A stretch of DNA of 64,000 nucleotides from an uncultured Prevotellaceae bacterium. GTDB taxonomy: Bacteria > Bacteroidota > Bacteroidia > Bacteroidales > Bacteroidaceae. A program made the position numbers and the translations under genes. Of the stretch, positions 9,801 through 17,973 are shown one piece after another. The stretch spans positions 1 to 64,000 of the forward strand of contig CAMKSE010000005.1 of the NCBI GenBank assembly GCA_946415365.1, in the 5' to 3' direction. The stretch's first letter is position 1; every line of letters begins with the position of its first letter. A model generated the notes under the pieces. The model saw only the letters and a list, made by a program, of their open reading frames with translations, was not told where the DNA came from and ran no database searches.

Positions 9801-9882
9801 CCGTGTCGCCTTCGGCTTTGCAGACCATTGCCATCATCAGCAACAGACATATTGTGCCGAGTCTTTTAAGTTGTTTCATCAT
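6841..9882 (-). CDS. Large secreted pectinesterase-like protein with N-terminal VPGDSI repeats
   Basis: This 1013-residue protein has a signal peptide (ending near MAMVCKA). Residues about 20-75 are tandem copies of VVPGDSI or VVPNDSI. A middle region of unknown fold follows, then a right-handed beta-helix of pectinesterase (CE8) type at about 580-890 (GTYDLGETAQTTISRDNVSI, GAVDILCGGGDVRI). A Fn3-like segment lies near 897-970 and a C-terminal tail ends YNLQGVRVSKPGKGIYIING. Known CE8 enzymes de-methylate pectin with conserved Gln, two Asp and an Arg. Here the usual QD pair reads QS, the second Asp is present (GAVD), and the GRPW-type Arg region reads FGHTW, so activity is doubtful. It is the last gene of the enzyme unit. 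Confidence 0.85.
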   Translation of the reverse strand: MMKQLKRLGTICLLLMMAMVCKAEGDTVVPDSTVVPGDSIVVPGDSIVVPGDSIVVPNDSIVVPGDSIVVPNDSIEVPTDTVKVDDGTLMNVPVKATFAFNLGTAGQVATFGTLGDYFISSNVTLGSNLIIKGTDEKGLGQTLIEPKELQQGEEGGSAADESNAIRFLFKPKNGITFTPTKVSLKATSYETDDGLLDFSWENPNKTTIPLATGVKPNRDDNEESNVSKLSYEIKDATVGGGFCGLLVNLYNLEGKQIGFSDIIIEGNLNGKEKEKGIPLLDYIIYNDQKYSREGLFGNGNEATIVMSRKETMISKTNPITAVAKVGEIDSITYSGDTKKCTAIIYLSTGDNEVTYTLTFVRKTSYKLTYVDVDKESVIDESIRDEGESIGQFDVNSEDVNVEEGFKMRGWFHNPEGGIRYTVNDIVTEDITLYAIATEIEEVSTSKRYTFDLTDEYFNAEDHEAFNPFGEGYHWLDDGHGWAFKDGNRIDLLVGPRATLKLSLCKFGQGENIFVRSEAGDTLSVLNGKVENDGDFINYTYEGKPGTLSLCIKASDEMYIHSIDIINIAELNFDKSGNWYYVKSGKADGFTNALYYINEINTDNNSERIYIFLPNGTYDLGETAQTTISRDNVSIIGESMYNTTIVTTPDLALEGLNSAEMFVNSSSNLYLQDITLKNNFDYYSSGSEGRAPVLYDNGNHTVGKNVRMISYQSTYYSFNNGMQSYWDNCDFHGAVDILCGGGDVRINNSTLSLEPRYSDGSGHRTIVSPRTMTKYGHIFDHCKIVDLSEGYGTWDFGHTWSNQPIAVYLSTTLDANAEDGLISSRWTEKGLNNTDPSIFGEYNTMDQDGNDITPVSNSITSYSGIYQTILNADMAAYFSYDKMFSNNAERTWDPATITAQVNGPADARYENGTITWTAVDGAIAYAIYKNGELEAIIEDTSYNLEINPDAYRLSIRCANAMGGFGPEAHVAGTIGIKGVNNDREQNVVYNLQGVRVSKPGKGIYIINGKKTIIR
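9651..9795. repeat. In-frame 21-bp tandem repeats encoding VVP(G/N)DSI
   Basis: About six copies of a 21-bp unit containing GGTACCACAATACTGTCG lie near the 5' end of the pectinesterase-like gene. Any change in copy number keeps the reading frame and would lengthen or shorten a Pro-rich linker. Confidence 0.9.
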
Positions 9883-9919
9883 AATGAATAGTTTTAAGAA
9901 AGATTAATGTGTTATATTG

Positions 9920-11668
9920 TTATTTAATGACTTTTGATACGTTTTTACTTCCGTCTGCCATTCGCTCCACACGGATCATCACTCCCTTTCTGGGAGCGTC
10001 GAGCCGAAAGCCACCAAGAGAGTAGTATTCTGTGGCAAGAATGCTGCCGGTGGGCGTGAGAGGAACAAGGCCGGTCTTCACACAGACAGGGTAGTATTCA
10101 TCTACCGTCTGCTCGGCATCGGCGTTGCCTGCCTTCATGATGTCCTCGACGAGTGAGTTCATATAGACCTCCAGGTTGGTGTACCAGCCTTTTTCGGTAT
10201 CGAGGGTGATCTTCTTGGCGTCGCTGGCGTCGTTAGGGTTCAGACCATTGGCAGTCTCCCATTCGTCAGACATTCCGTCACCGTCAGAGTCGAATCCAGC
10301 AGGATGGCTGGTGCTTTCAAGTGTGTAGTCGCCCTGATCCTTCACGAAGTCGATGATGCCGGGAAGGTGGGTGATGGCCTTTCCGTCGCCCGTCTTAGCG
10401 GCTGAACCAGTGTAGGTGGTGGTGCCGTCGTCGGCTTCCTGCATGTATCGGGCGTCGACACCATCGCGGTAGAGGGAGGCACCAGCATGGGCTAGTACCT
10501 GTGTAAAGGCGTTCTTGGCGCTATGGGTTGTCACAAGGCCGCTCTCAACAGGCTCATCGAGTTTGATGCGTACGCAGTCCTCTTCCTTGGAGTTCTTGTA
10601 GTAGGTGACGTTGCCGTATAGGTGCTTCACGTCAGGGATACAACGCTCACCGTCGATTAAGTATGTACCTGTATCGTAGATGACACCTTTCCAGTCGTAG
10701 TTCTCAGCCTTGTCGCCAGCGGCGTTTACATAGTTGCCGTTGATAAAGTAGCGGGCGCAATAGCCCATGAAGTCAGAGCCGGAGGCATTGCTGGAGTTGG
10801 CGACGGATACCTGAGTGACGGTAGTCTTGTTCTTAGTGGCGGGACCGGCCTTGTAGTAGTTGTTGACAATATTGATGTTGCCACCGCCTGTACCTCCGTA
10901 GCAGCCGTTGCCGCTGCCCCAATTGTACATCACACAGTTGCGGAAATCCACAATTTCTGCCTGGATGCTGTTGGAATATTTCTCGGTGTCGTACTTGCTA
11001 TAGTTGTAACGGGCACCACAGAAACGTGGCACGCGGTTTTGCATGTGACAGAGGAAGTTGTGATGGAACGAAGCTCCTTTTCCTCCCCAGATGCCACCAT
11101 AACTGTGTTCTCCTTTGCTGTGACCAGGATTGGCGAGGGCTTCGCCGAGGGTGCACCATTGCATGGTGAAGTGCTGGTTGTCGTAGAACGAGGCAATCTC
11201 ATCGATGCTCCAACTGAAGGAACAGTGATCGAGTAGGATGCCGTCCTTCTGCCGCTGCCAGGTGGCGTCGGCACCATCGTTCACGTCAACCTCCTCACCC
11301 CGACGTATGCGGATGAAGCGTATGATATTGTTGTTTCCTGGGCGTACGGTATAATAACGAACGGTGATACCGGGATAGGGGGCAGTCTGTCCTGCAATGG
11401 TGATATTGTCCTTGATGGTCAGGTCAGACTTCAGGGCTATAATGCCGGCAACGTCGAAGACCACGATACGGTTGCCAGTGCCGACGGCATCGCGTAACGA
11501 TCCTTTACCAGAATCGTTGAGGTTGGTAACATGAACCACTTCGCCGCCACGTCCGCCAGTAATATAGCGACCGTGACCTTCTGCTCCAGGGAAAGCCGGA
11601 ACCTCTTCCTGGGCGGTTACCGTCATTGCGCAGACGGCTGCAAGCATTGTTAAGAATAATTGTTTCAT
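9920..11668 (-). CDS. Secreted pectate lyase, PL1-like
   Basis: This 582-residue protein has a signal peptide (MKQLFLTMLAAVCAMTVTAQ). The mature N-terminus AFPGAEGHGRYITGGRGGEV and the following NLNDSGKGSLRDAV, IIVFDVAG-type strand and GKGASFHHNFLCHMQNRVPR are typical of bacterial PL1 pectate lyases, which cleave polygalacturonate by beta-elimination with calcium. A calcium-loop motif (DSDGDGMSDEWE) lies near residue 450, as often seen at the end of Bacteroidetes PL1 proteins. The C-terminus (YYSLGGFRLDAPRKGVMI) resembles the tail of the neighbouring pectinesterase-like protein. It lies 18 bp after the large GH28 fusion gene and is probably in the same transcript. Confidence 0.93.
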   Translation of the reverse strand: MKQLFLTMLAAVCAMTVTAQEEVPAFPGAEGHGRYITGGRGGEVVHVTNLNDSGKGSLRDAVGTGNRIVVFDVAGIIALKSDLTIKDNITIAGQTAPYPGITVRYYTVRPGNNNIIRFIRIRRGEEVDVNDGADATWQRQKDGILLDHCSFSWSIDEIASFYDNQHFTMQWCTLGEALANPGHSKGEHSYGGIWGGKGASFHHNFLCHMQNRVPRFCGARYNYSKYDTEKYSNSIQAEIVDFRNCVMYNWGSGNGCYGGTGGGNINIVNNYYKAGPATKNKTTVTQVSVANSSNASGSDFMGYCARYFINGNYVNAAGDKAENYDWKGVIYDTGTYLIDGERCIPDVKHLYGNVTYYKNSKEEDCVRIKLDEPVESGLVTTHSAKNAFTQVLAHAGASLYRDGVDARYMQEADDGTTTYTGSAAKTGDGKAITHLPGIIDFVKDQGDYTLESTSHPAGFDSDGDGMSDEWETANGLNPNDASDAKKITLDTEKGWYTNLEVYMNSLVEDIMKAGNADAEQTVDEYYPVCVKTGLVPLTPTGSILATEYYSLGGFRLDAPRKGVMIRVERMADGSKNVSKVIK

Positions 11669-11686
11669 TTCTTGTTTTATGTTATA

Positions 11687-14600
11687 TTATTGCATTCGTT
11701 GTAGACCTTCCCAACGCACGTTCCATTGCCCGTCCTTTGGGAAACCGGGATTAAGTGGTTCCTTGCAACCATCCCAGCCTGCGCACATCATGGCGACAGC
11801 AGTGAGCAGGGCCCCATTGCCTGGGAGATAGCAGCGCAGACGGTCTGCGGTTTGGAAGTTATGTCCGTTCTTAAGATAAGTATTCTTCTGGGTGTCGATG
11901 AGAAGGGCCTTGAGGGCGGTCTCCGGTTCTCCAAGACGTGCGGCAGCCATCGCGATCATGCCGTAGTCCCAGCCCCAGGTGGTCTGCCAGTTCCAGTTCT
12001 GCATCACCCAGTCGAGGGTTTGCTTCATTTTCCCTATTTTATATAATAAGGTGTAGGGGGGAGTAGGGTGATTAGGGTGAGTAGGTGAAGTTGGGAGGAG
12101 GCCAGAGGCTCCGAGGACGGCAGGATGGTCAGAGCGGGATTTCTCTGCGAAGGTGTTGGTAGAGATGGAGGGAAGGCCCGCGGTGTAGATGCCATCCTGT
12201 TCGGGGAGGGGAGACAGGTGGGTGATAATATGATCCCATTGGGCATTGCTCTCCTTGCCCTGGCGCTCCCGCCAGAGATTGGCGATATTGAGGCTATACT
12301 GCCAGTAGGCCAGTTCGAAGGGATGGTCATAGCTGAAGTCCTTCGACATGGTCTCCTGCATAGCGGTAGCTCCCTTGAGATGATAAAGCCCCGTCTTTTT
12401 GTCATAGCTGACGAAATCGGCCATAAATTGGGCGGTAGCTTCCACTTGTTCGCCGTATTTCTTGAGTGTCTCGGCAGAGGGCATGGCACGATACATCTCT
12501 TCAGCGAAATAGATATAGTGTGGTTGTTGCCAGATGAGGAACGATCCGATATTTGAGGGCGCCTCGCCAGCCCAGGGGTCGGTCATCTTCATCCAGCGGA
12601 CCCCCTTGAAGCCTTGACGCTCGGCTATCTGACTGGCGACGGGGTAGGCTGTCTCGTTATACCACTTGAGCATCTGCTCCAAGACCTTTGGACGATTCCA
12701 TAGGGCGAAGTCAACGGCATGCCACCACGTCATCTCTAAGTGTGGGCGGCCAAACCAGGAATTATAGGTCAGGCCCGTCTCCTGTGGGGGAATGCTGTTG
12801 GCACAATTAATCTGTGTGAGGTATTGTGAGAGAACGACACGGCGCTCGAGTTCCTTGGCACGGGGATCGGTGCAATGCGAGAAGTCTACAATGGCACCAT
12901 CATTCCACCATTGGTGCCAGTGACGCTGGGTGGCCTTGTGGTATTGGTCGTATTCGTAGGAAAGGGTGTTAGGGCGGTTAGGGTGATTAGGGAAATTAGG
13001 GTGATGAGGGAGGTATTCTGCTGCGAAGGTCAGCACGTTGTCTGTCGTGCTGAGTTCGAAGTGATGACGGTCGCACTCCTGCAGGGTGGCTTGGCCTTCC
13101 CATTGGAGCAGTACATAATATTTAGTATCGTCGAGGGTACGCTCGATGATAGCAGAATGATCGTCTTGGGAGATGATGACCGACTGGTGGCGCTCCGGCT
13201 TTGTCCAGTCGTTGGCATCATCAGAATGTTTTCCCGTAGGATAGGAGAACCGAAGAGCAACAGTCGCTCTCTGGTCTTTTAAAAGGTTACTTTGGATTCT
13301 GGCGTAAAGGGCATCCTTAGAGGGATGGACGCCGGTAGTGACTTCTACCAGTTCGCCATCTGCCTTGAAGGAAGACTCAATCTCTCCGTCCCAAAGATGG
13401 AGGGTTTGTTTAGGGGATTTTAGGGAGGTTAGGGGGAGAAGAGAACCGTGGGAATCCTTGAGGTCGAGGCCGATGGTGCCGAGGTTGAGGCGATGGGGAT
13501 TCATACGGAAGAATGCCGTCGCCTCTTGGTTGCGTCCGCCTTGTTTGTATTCTACGGCATAGACCTCCTGATGGCCGTGGCCGAGGTCGAAGGCTTTTTC
13601 CGACTCCTCGGTTGTCAGGCCGGTGGTGTTTTCGAACTTATGCCATCCCCAGTCGGACATGGCTGTCAGGGGCACACCTGCCCCATATTCAAAAGGGAAC
13701 GACTGTAGTCCTGTGATGTCTACAGTTGTGGCGAAATGACCGTTGCCCACTGAAAGAGAGGCAAGTGGGGCAGCCTCAGTGATGACAGGATTGTTACGGG
13801 TAACGACAGACTGCCTGTCGATGGCAGCCGTCGTGTTTCCTGTATCGTAGCCTAATGCCTCCATCTCAAGTGAAGCCCAGATGAACGGGCCTACACCTTT
13901 GGCGTCATTATCGCGTACGGGTTCGGAGAGATAGTAGTCGTAGCTTCCGTCACGTTTTTTGTTCTCTATGACTTTGCCCTTGGGGTTCACCTTTTTTATG
14001 GCAGCTTCTACCTCAGGCGTGGCAGCAGGACCAAGACCAGCCACCGAGCAGCAGTTGGTGAGCGAGATGGTCTTGTCGGCATTCACACGGATGAAGTTAT
14101 TGATGATTCCCTTATAGGCCTTGATGCCGGCATCGCGGTATTTTGCACCAACGTATCCCTTGCGGTAGGCTTTAAGCAAAGCATAAGCGAACATCGATGA
14201 TGCTGTGGCTTCTAGGTAGTTACCTTCACGACCCGGCGCATCCATCACCTGATACCACACGCTGCTCTTTTGATCCTGCCATTTGAGGATAGCGTCGAAG
14301 TCCTTCACTAACAGGTCAATGACCTCCGAACGACGGGCATAGTCCTCGGGCAGGGCATCAAGCACCTCGATGAGTGCCATCGTGTACCAACCCTGAGCTC
14401 GACCCCAGCAGTGCTGTGAGAGTCCAGTCTCCTTGTCAGCCCAGAAGGTCTTACGTGTCTCGTCGTAGGCATGACGGTTAAGACCAGTCTTGGGGTCTAT
14501 GGTACGATCGTATGTGATCTTGAGCTGACTCACGGCATCGTCGTAGATCTTCTTGACTGCTCCCTTCTTGGCATCTTTTGCCGAGGTGGTGATGGGAGCG

Positions 14601-16477
14601 GTCAGCACACGGAAAGGCAGACCCATGAAGATACCGTCGAGCCACACCTGATAGGCGTAGATGGCCTTGTGCCAAAACACGTTATCGGCAATGGTGCGCG
14701 GCTGGTCTTGCAACTGCTTCATCATCGTCTTCATAGCCAGCAGGTTCTTGGCCTCGGGCCACTGCTGATACATGCGTGTGACGAAGTGTCCTGTGCGGAC
14801 GTTGTCAAGGTTATAGTCGAGGATGTCGTAGCCTCGGATGTCGCCCTGGGCATTGATCATCGTGTCGGTGAACTCCTGACAGTATTTGCGGATATCCTCA
14901 CCACCGTATTTCAGATAGGTGTCGAGCATGCCTTCAAGTTCTATTCCCATCACGTAACTCCATTTGGGCTTCGTGGAGAAATCAAGCAGATAACTTTTGG
15001 GTACACGCTTCATCTCCGAGTAGGTCAGCCACTCGCTGTAGTGTTTGTACGGCATCTCGTCGAGCACGAGTGAACCGTTGATGTAGAGGTTGTCGAACTT
15101 CACGTTACGGGTCTTACCTGAGCGGAAGTTGCCGTCACGGACACCGTTGAAGCGACAGTTCTTCACATTGATGTCATACACGTAGGTATCTTCGTCGAGT
15201 CCGATGATCTGCACACCATATTGCGACTTCTCGCTGGTGACGTTCTCCATATAGATGTTGCGCACCGTCGGATAGTAGCCTCGGCAGCAAATCTCATTAT
15301 GTTCGTAATCAAGGTTGATCTTCAGAACACTCTCTTTGCAGACGCCCACCTTGATATTGCGCATGTTGATGTTCTCGATGATACCGCCACGGCAGGAGTT
15401 GGTCTTTATGCGAAGCACACGCTCCAGTTCTGGAGAGTCCATCACACAGTCGTGGGCGAAGACGTTCTGGCAACCACCTGAAATCTCTGATCCCACAACC
15501 ACGCCTCCATGGCCGTTCTTCATCTCACAGTTGCGGATGATGATATTCTTTGAGGGCATATTACGCTCACGACCATCACGGTTACGGCCGCTCTTGATGG
15601 CGATACAGTCGTCGCCGGTATTGAAGAAGCAGTCCTCAATGAGCACACGGTCACAGCACTCCGGATCGCAGCCGTCACCATTGGGACCGTCATTGATCAT
15701 CTTCACACGGCGCACAGTGATATCTGTGGAATGCAGGGGATGGATCACCCAGAAGGGTGAGCGTAGCAGGGTGATATCCTCAAGTAATATTCCCTCGCAC
15801 TTGTTGAAACTGACGAGCTGGGGCCTCAGACCGTCCTTGGGACCGAAGCAACGCTCTGGTGTGCGCTGACCTTTCTCGTCGTACATAGGTACACCGTCTT
15901 CTCCGTTCTTCAGCAGACGTGGACGTGACTCTATGCGCTGACTGATCATCCCTTCCTTCCAACCGAAACGGGGATTACCGTTCCACGGCCACCAGGTATC
16001 GTTGCTACCACCACCGTCGATAGTTCCCTTACCGGTGATAGCGATATCCTTGGCCTTGAAAGCATAGACACAGGGTGAGAGGTTGAAACACTCCAATCCT
16101 TCCCATGATGTCTCGACGATGGGGTAGAGTTCTGGTTCGAAGGCGAACTCCAGTACGGCTCCCTCCTCGACAACGAGATTTACACCATCCTTCAGCTGGA
16201 TGGCGGCAGTCAGGAACTTCTGTCCTGCGGGGATAATCACACGGCCACCACCTTTCTTCGAACATTTGTCGATGGCTTTCTGGATGGCCTTCTGGTTCTC
16301 TGCTGCCGTACCGTCGGTTTTGGCTCCGAACTTGGTAACAGGATATTCCTTGTCGGCAAACAGTGGCGTGCGGATGCTCTGTTCAATTTGTCGGTACTTC
16401 GCCTCATCCCAACCTTGAGCGACTGCTAACGCCGGAATGAGCAAACCAAGCATCAGCAGACGTAATAATCTCTTCAT
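11687..16477 (-). CDS. Trimodular pectin hydrolase: GH28, GH105 and a six-hairpin domain
   Basis: This protein has 1596 residues from the ATG at 16477, which begins the signal peptide (MKRLLRLLMLGLLIPALAVA); an upstream in-frame ATG at 16516 precedes it. Residues about 35-480 form a GH28 polygalacturonase-type beta-helix with GPNGDGCDP, NTGDDCIAIKSG, GHGGVVVGSE and RIKT, matching the catalytic Asp, His and Arg-Lys motifs. Residues about 500-880 are a GH105 unsaturated (rhamno)galacturonyl hydrolase (VWLDGIFMG, HAYDE, WGRAQGWY). Residues about 900-1595 resemble a six-hairpin glycosidase of the GH65/GH95 kind (FGRPHLEMTWWHAVDFALW), with unknown specificity. It would degrade polygalacturonate and remove the terminal unsaturated sugar. 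It is the first gene of its unit. Confidence 0.92.
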   Translation of the reverse strand: MKRLLRLLMLGLLIPALAVAQGWDEAKYRQIEQSIRTPLFADKEYPVTKFGAKTDGTAAENQKAIQKAIDKCSKKGGGRVIIPAGQKFLTAAIQLKDGVNLVVEEGAVLEFAFEPELYPIVETSWEGLECFNLSPCVYAFKAKDIAITGKGTIDGGGSNDTWWPWNGNPRFGWKEGMISQRIESRPRLLKNGEDGVPMYDEKGQRTPERCFGPKDGLRPQLVSFNKCEGILLEDITLLRSPFWVIHPLHSTDITVRRVKMINDGPNGDGCDPECCDRVLIEDCFFNTGDDCIAIKSGRNRDGRERNMPSKNIIIRNCEMKNGHGGVVVGSEISGGCQNVFAHDCVMDSPELERVLRIKTNSCRGGIIENINMRNIKVGVCKESVLKINLDYEHNEICCRGYYPTVRNIYMENVTSEKSQYGVQIIGLDEDTYVYDINVKNCRFNGVRDGNFRSGKTRNVKFDNLYINGSLVLDEMPYKHYSEWLTYSEMKRVPKSYLLDFSTKPKWSYVMGIELEGMLDTYLKYGGEDIRKYCQEFTDTMINAQGDIRGYDILDYNLDNVRTGHFVTRMYQQWPEAKNLLAMKTMMKQLQDQPRTIADNVFWHKAIYAYQVWLDGIFMGLPFRVLTAPITTSAKDAKKGAVKKIYDDAVSQLKITYDRTIDPKTGLNRHAYDETRKTFWADKETGLSQHCWGRAQGWYTMALIEVLDALPEDYARRSEVIDLLVKDFDAILKWQDQKSSVWYQVMDAPGREGNYLEATASSMFAYALLKAYRKGYVGAKYRDAGIKAYKGIINNFIRVNADKTISLTNCCSVAGLGPAATPEVEAAIKKVNPKGKVIENKKRDGSYDYYLSEPVRDNDAKGVGPFIWASLEMEALGYDTGNTTAAIDRQSVVTRNNPVITEAAPLASLSVGNGHFATTVDITGLQSFPFEYGAGVPLTAMSDWGWHKFENTTGLTTEESEKAFDLGHGHQEVYAVEYKQGGRNQEATAFFRMNPHRLNLGTIGLDLKDSHGSLLPLTSLKSPKQTLHLWDGEIESSFKADGELVEVTTGVHPSKDALYARIQSNLLKDQRATVALRFSYPTGKHSDDANDWTKPERHQSVIISQDDHSAIIERTLDDTKYYVLLQWEGQATLQECDRHHFELSTTDNVLTFAAEYLPHHPNFPNHPNRPNTLSYEYDQYHKATQRHWHQWWNDGAIVDFSHCTDPRAKELERRVVLSQYLTQINCANSIPPQETGLTYNSWFGRPHLEMTWWHAVDFALWNRPKVLEQMLKWYNETAYPVASQIAERQGFKGVRWMKMTDPWAGEAPSNIGSFLIWQQPHYIYFAEEMYRAMPSAETLKKYGEQVEATAQFMADFVSYDKKTGLYHLKGATAMQETMSKDFSYDHPFELAYWQYSLNIANLWRERQGKESNAQWDHIITHLSPLPEQDGIYTAGLPSISTNTFAEKSRSDHPAVLGASGLLPTSPTHPNHPTPPYTLLYKIGKMKQTLDWVMQNWNWQTTWGWDYGMIAMAAARLGEPETALKALLIDTQKNTYLKNGHNFQTADRLRCYLPGNGALLTAVAMMCAGWDGCKEPLNPGFPKDGQWNVRWEGLQRMQ
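12060..12090. repeat. In-frame 9-bp tandem array (TTAGGGTGA type), copy 1
   Basis: About three copies inside the six-hairpin domain encode a His/Pro/Thr-rich loop (PTSPTHPNHPTPP). Confidence 0.75.
12963..13013. repeat. In-frame 9-bp tandem array (TTAGGGTGA type), copy 2
   Basis: About five copies encode HPNFPNHPNRPN inside the six-hairpin domain. The unit matches the arrays at 12060 and 13408. Confidence 0.8.
13408..13438. repeat. In-frame 9-bp tandem array (TTAGGG type), copy 3
   Basis: About three degenerate copies encode a short loop (LPLTSLKSPKQ) in the same six-hairpin domain. Confidence 0.65.
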
Positions 16478-16526
16478 AATTGTTTTTTTAGAATATACAT
16501 TTAGTCCGTAGTTCACGATTTGCCGA

Positions 16527-16534
16527 CAAAATTA
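16527..16534 (-). promoter_or_regulatory. -7 box of the pectinase unit
   Basis: TAATTTTG on the minus strand lies 50 nt upstream of the ATG at 16477. No strong TTTG -33 box is seen, consistent with a promoter that depends on an activator. Confidence 0.55.
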
Positions 16535-16574
16535 AGCAAAAACTGTGAAACTACGAACTAAAATAGAGGAAATA

Positions 16575-16590
16575 ATAACGTAAACGTTAT
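16575..16590 (-). promoter_or_regulatory. Putative activator site, palindrome ATAACGT-2-ACGTTAT
   Basis: This is a perfect 7-bp inverted repeat with a 2-nt spacer. It contains the same AACGTTTACGT core as the susC promoter at the same distance from the -7 box (44 versus 43 nt). It overlaps the trpA stop codon. Confidence 0.55.
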
Positions 16591-17369
16591 CTTTTTAAGG
16601 CTTCGAAGAGTTTGTCGAGGGCTTCGTCAGCGTTTTTGCTCTCATTGAGCAGTGTGACGAACTTGCTTCCGATGATGGCACCGGCGGCATTGTTCTGTGC
16701 AGATTCGAGCGTCTGCTTGTTGGAAATACCGAAACCAATCATACGAGGATTACGCAGATTCATAGCGTTAATATGCCGGAAATACTCCTGCTTGGCGTCA
16801 TCGAAACTCTTCTGTGCGCCAGTGATGGAAGCAGAAGAAACCATATAGATGAAGCCGTCGGTGTTGTCGTCGATGAAGCGGATACGTTCCTCAGAAGTCT
16901 CAGGGGTGATGAGCATGATGACTCTTAAATCATACTTGTCTGCTATGGGCTTCACGATATCCTGATAGTCTTTGAAGGGCAGGTCTGGGATAATCATACC
17001 GCTTACGCCACTGTCTACGCAACTCTTACAGAACGCCTCGATACCGTAGTGCAGGATGGGGTTCAGGTAGCCCATCATAATCAGCGGTATCTGCACGTCG
17101 TCCTTGATTTCCTTGAGTTGTGCGAAGAGTGTCTTGAGGTTCATGCCGTTCTTCAGGGCCTGGGTGGCGGCACTCTGTATCACAGGACCGTCAGCCAATG
17201 GATCGCTGAAGGGGATGCCTACCTCGATGAAGTCAATACCTCTTCTTTCTATCGTCTTAATCACGTCCCCCGTCCCTTCAAGTGTCGGACAGCCGGCACA
17301 GAAGTAGAGTGAGAGGAATTTCTTGTCTTGTGGCCTTTCGGCGAAGAGCTTGTTGATTTTGTTTGCCAT
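16587..17369 (-). CDS. trpA: Tryptophan synthase alpha subunit
   Basis: This 260-residue protein cleaves indole-3-glycerol phosphate to indole and glyceraldehyde-3-phosphate, and passes indole to TrpB. The family signature [19 protein letters not shown] carries the catalytic Glu, and the catalytic Asp lies in the [10 protein letters not shown] region. The phosphate-binding end is also present ([17 protein letters not shown]). The length is normal. It is the last gene of the trp operon, 4 bp after trpF. I see no terminator between it and the pectinase promoter. Confidence 0.97.
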   Translation of the reverse strand: MANKINKLFAERPQDKKFLSLYFCAGCPTLEGTGDVIKTIERRGIDFIEVGIPFSDPLADGPVIQSAATQALKNGMNLKTLFAQLKEIKDDVQIPLIMMGYLNPILHYGIEAFCKSCVDSGVSGMIIPDLPFKDYQDIVKPIADKYDLRVIMLITPETSEERIRFIDDNTDGFIYMVSSASITGAQKSFDDAKQEYFRHINAMNLRNPRMIGFGISNKQTLESAQNNAAGAIIGSKFVTLLNESKNADEALDKLFEALKR

Positions 17370-17373
17370 ATTG

Positions 17374-17973
17374 TTATTCTTTTAATTTTTCGATAAAACG
17401 TTTAAGCTTCTTGACGTCTTTGAGTCCTGGGGAGATTTCGAAGCGGGAGTTGAGGTCGATACCGATACATTCAGGATGATTGAACTTTTTCACGTGCTCC
17501 GCATCATCAGGACCGATACCACCGCTGAGCAGGAAGGGTGTCTTGCCGTCGTAATGGTCAAGCACATTCCAGTCGAACTTCTCCCCATTGCCGCCAACAG
17601 ATTGGCCTTTGGTGTCGAAAAGAAAGTAATCTACAATCCCCTCGTAAGGTTTGGTTAGCTCCAAATCTTCTTTTGTGGCGATGTTGAATGCCTTGATGAC
17701 TTTCCACTCATGTAGTTTCTGGGCATATTCAGGCGACTCTGAGCCGTGTAGCTGAATCATGTCGAGGGCATAGTCATCTGCAATGTGTCTGACTGTATCG
17801 GTGCTTTCATCTACGAACACACCAACGCGTTTGCAACTGACAGGCAAATCCTCCGGTTTCTTACTGATATAACGCTTGGAGTCAGGCCAGAAGATAAAGC
17901 CCATCAGATCGATGCCCAGAGCCTCAACCTCGCGGATATTCTCCGCATTCCGCATGCCACAAACCTTAATCAT
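17374..17973 (-). CDS. trpF: Phosphoribosylanthranilate isomerase
   Basis: This 199-residue TIM-barrel enzyme isomerises phosphoribosylanthranilate to CdRP. It begins [20 protein letters not shown], containing the catalytic Cys, and carries the catalytic Asp in FLFDTKG and the phosphate site [13 protein letters not shown]. It is encoded separately, not fused to TrpC as in enterics. Its start directly abuts the end of trpC, which suggests translational coupling. Confidence 0.96.
   Translation of the reverse strand: MIKVCGMRNAENIREVEALGIDLMGFIFWPDSKRYISKKPEDLPVSCKRVGVFVDESTDTVRHIADDYALDMIQLHGSESPEYAQKLHEWKVIKAFNIATKEDLELTKPYEGIVDYFLFDTKGQSVGGNGEKFDWNVLDHYDGKTPFLLSGGIGPDDAEHVKKFNHPECIGIDLNSRFEISPGLKDVKKLKRFIEKLKE

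Noticed and set aside
12963..13013. Telomere-like TTAGGG repeats
   Set aside because: The array is internal, short and in-frame in an enzyme gene, so resemblance to telomeres is coincidental.
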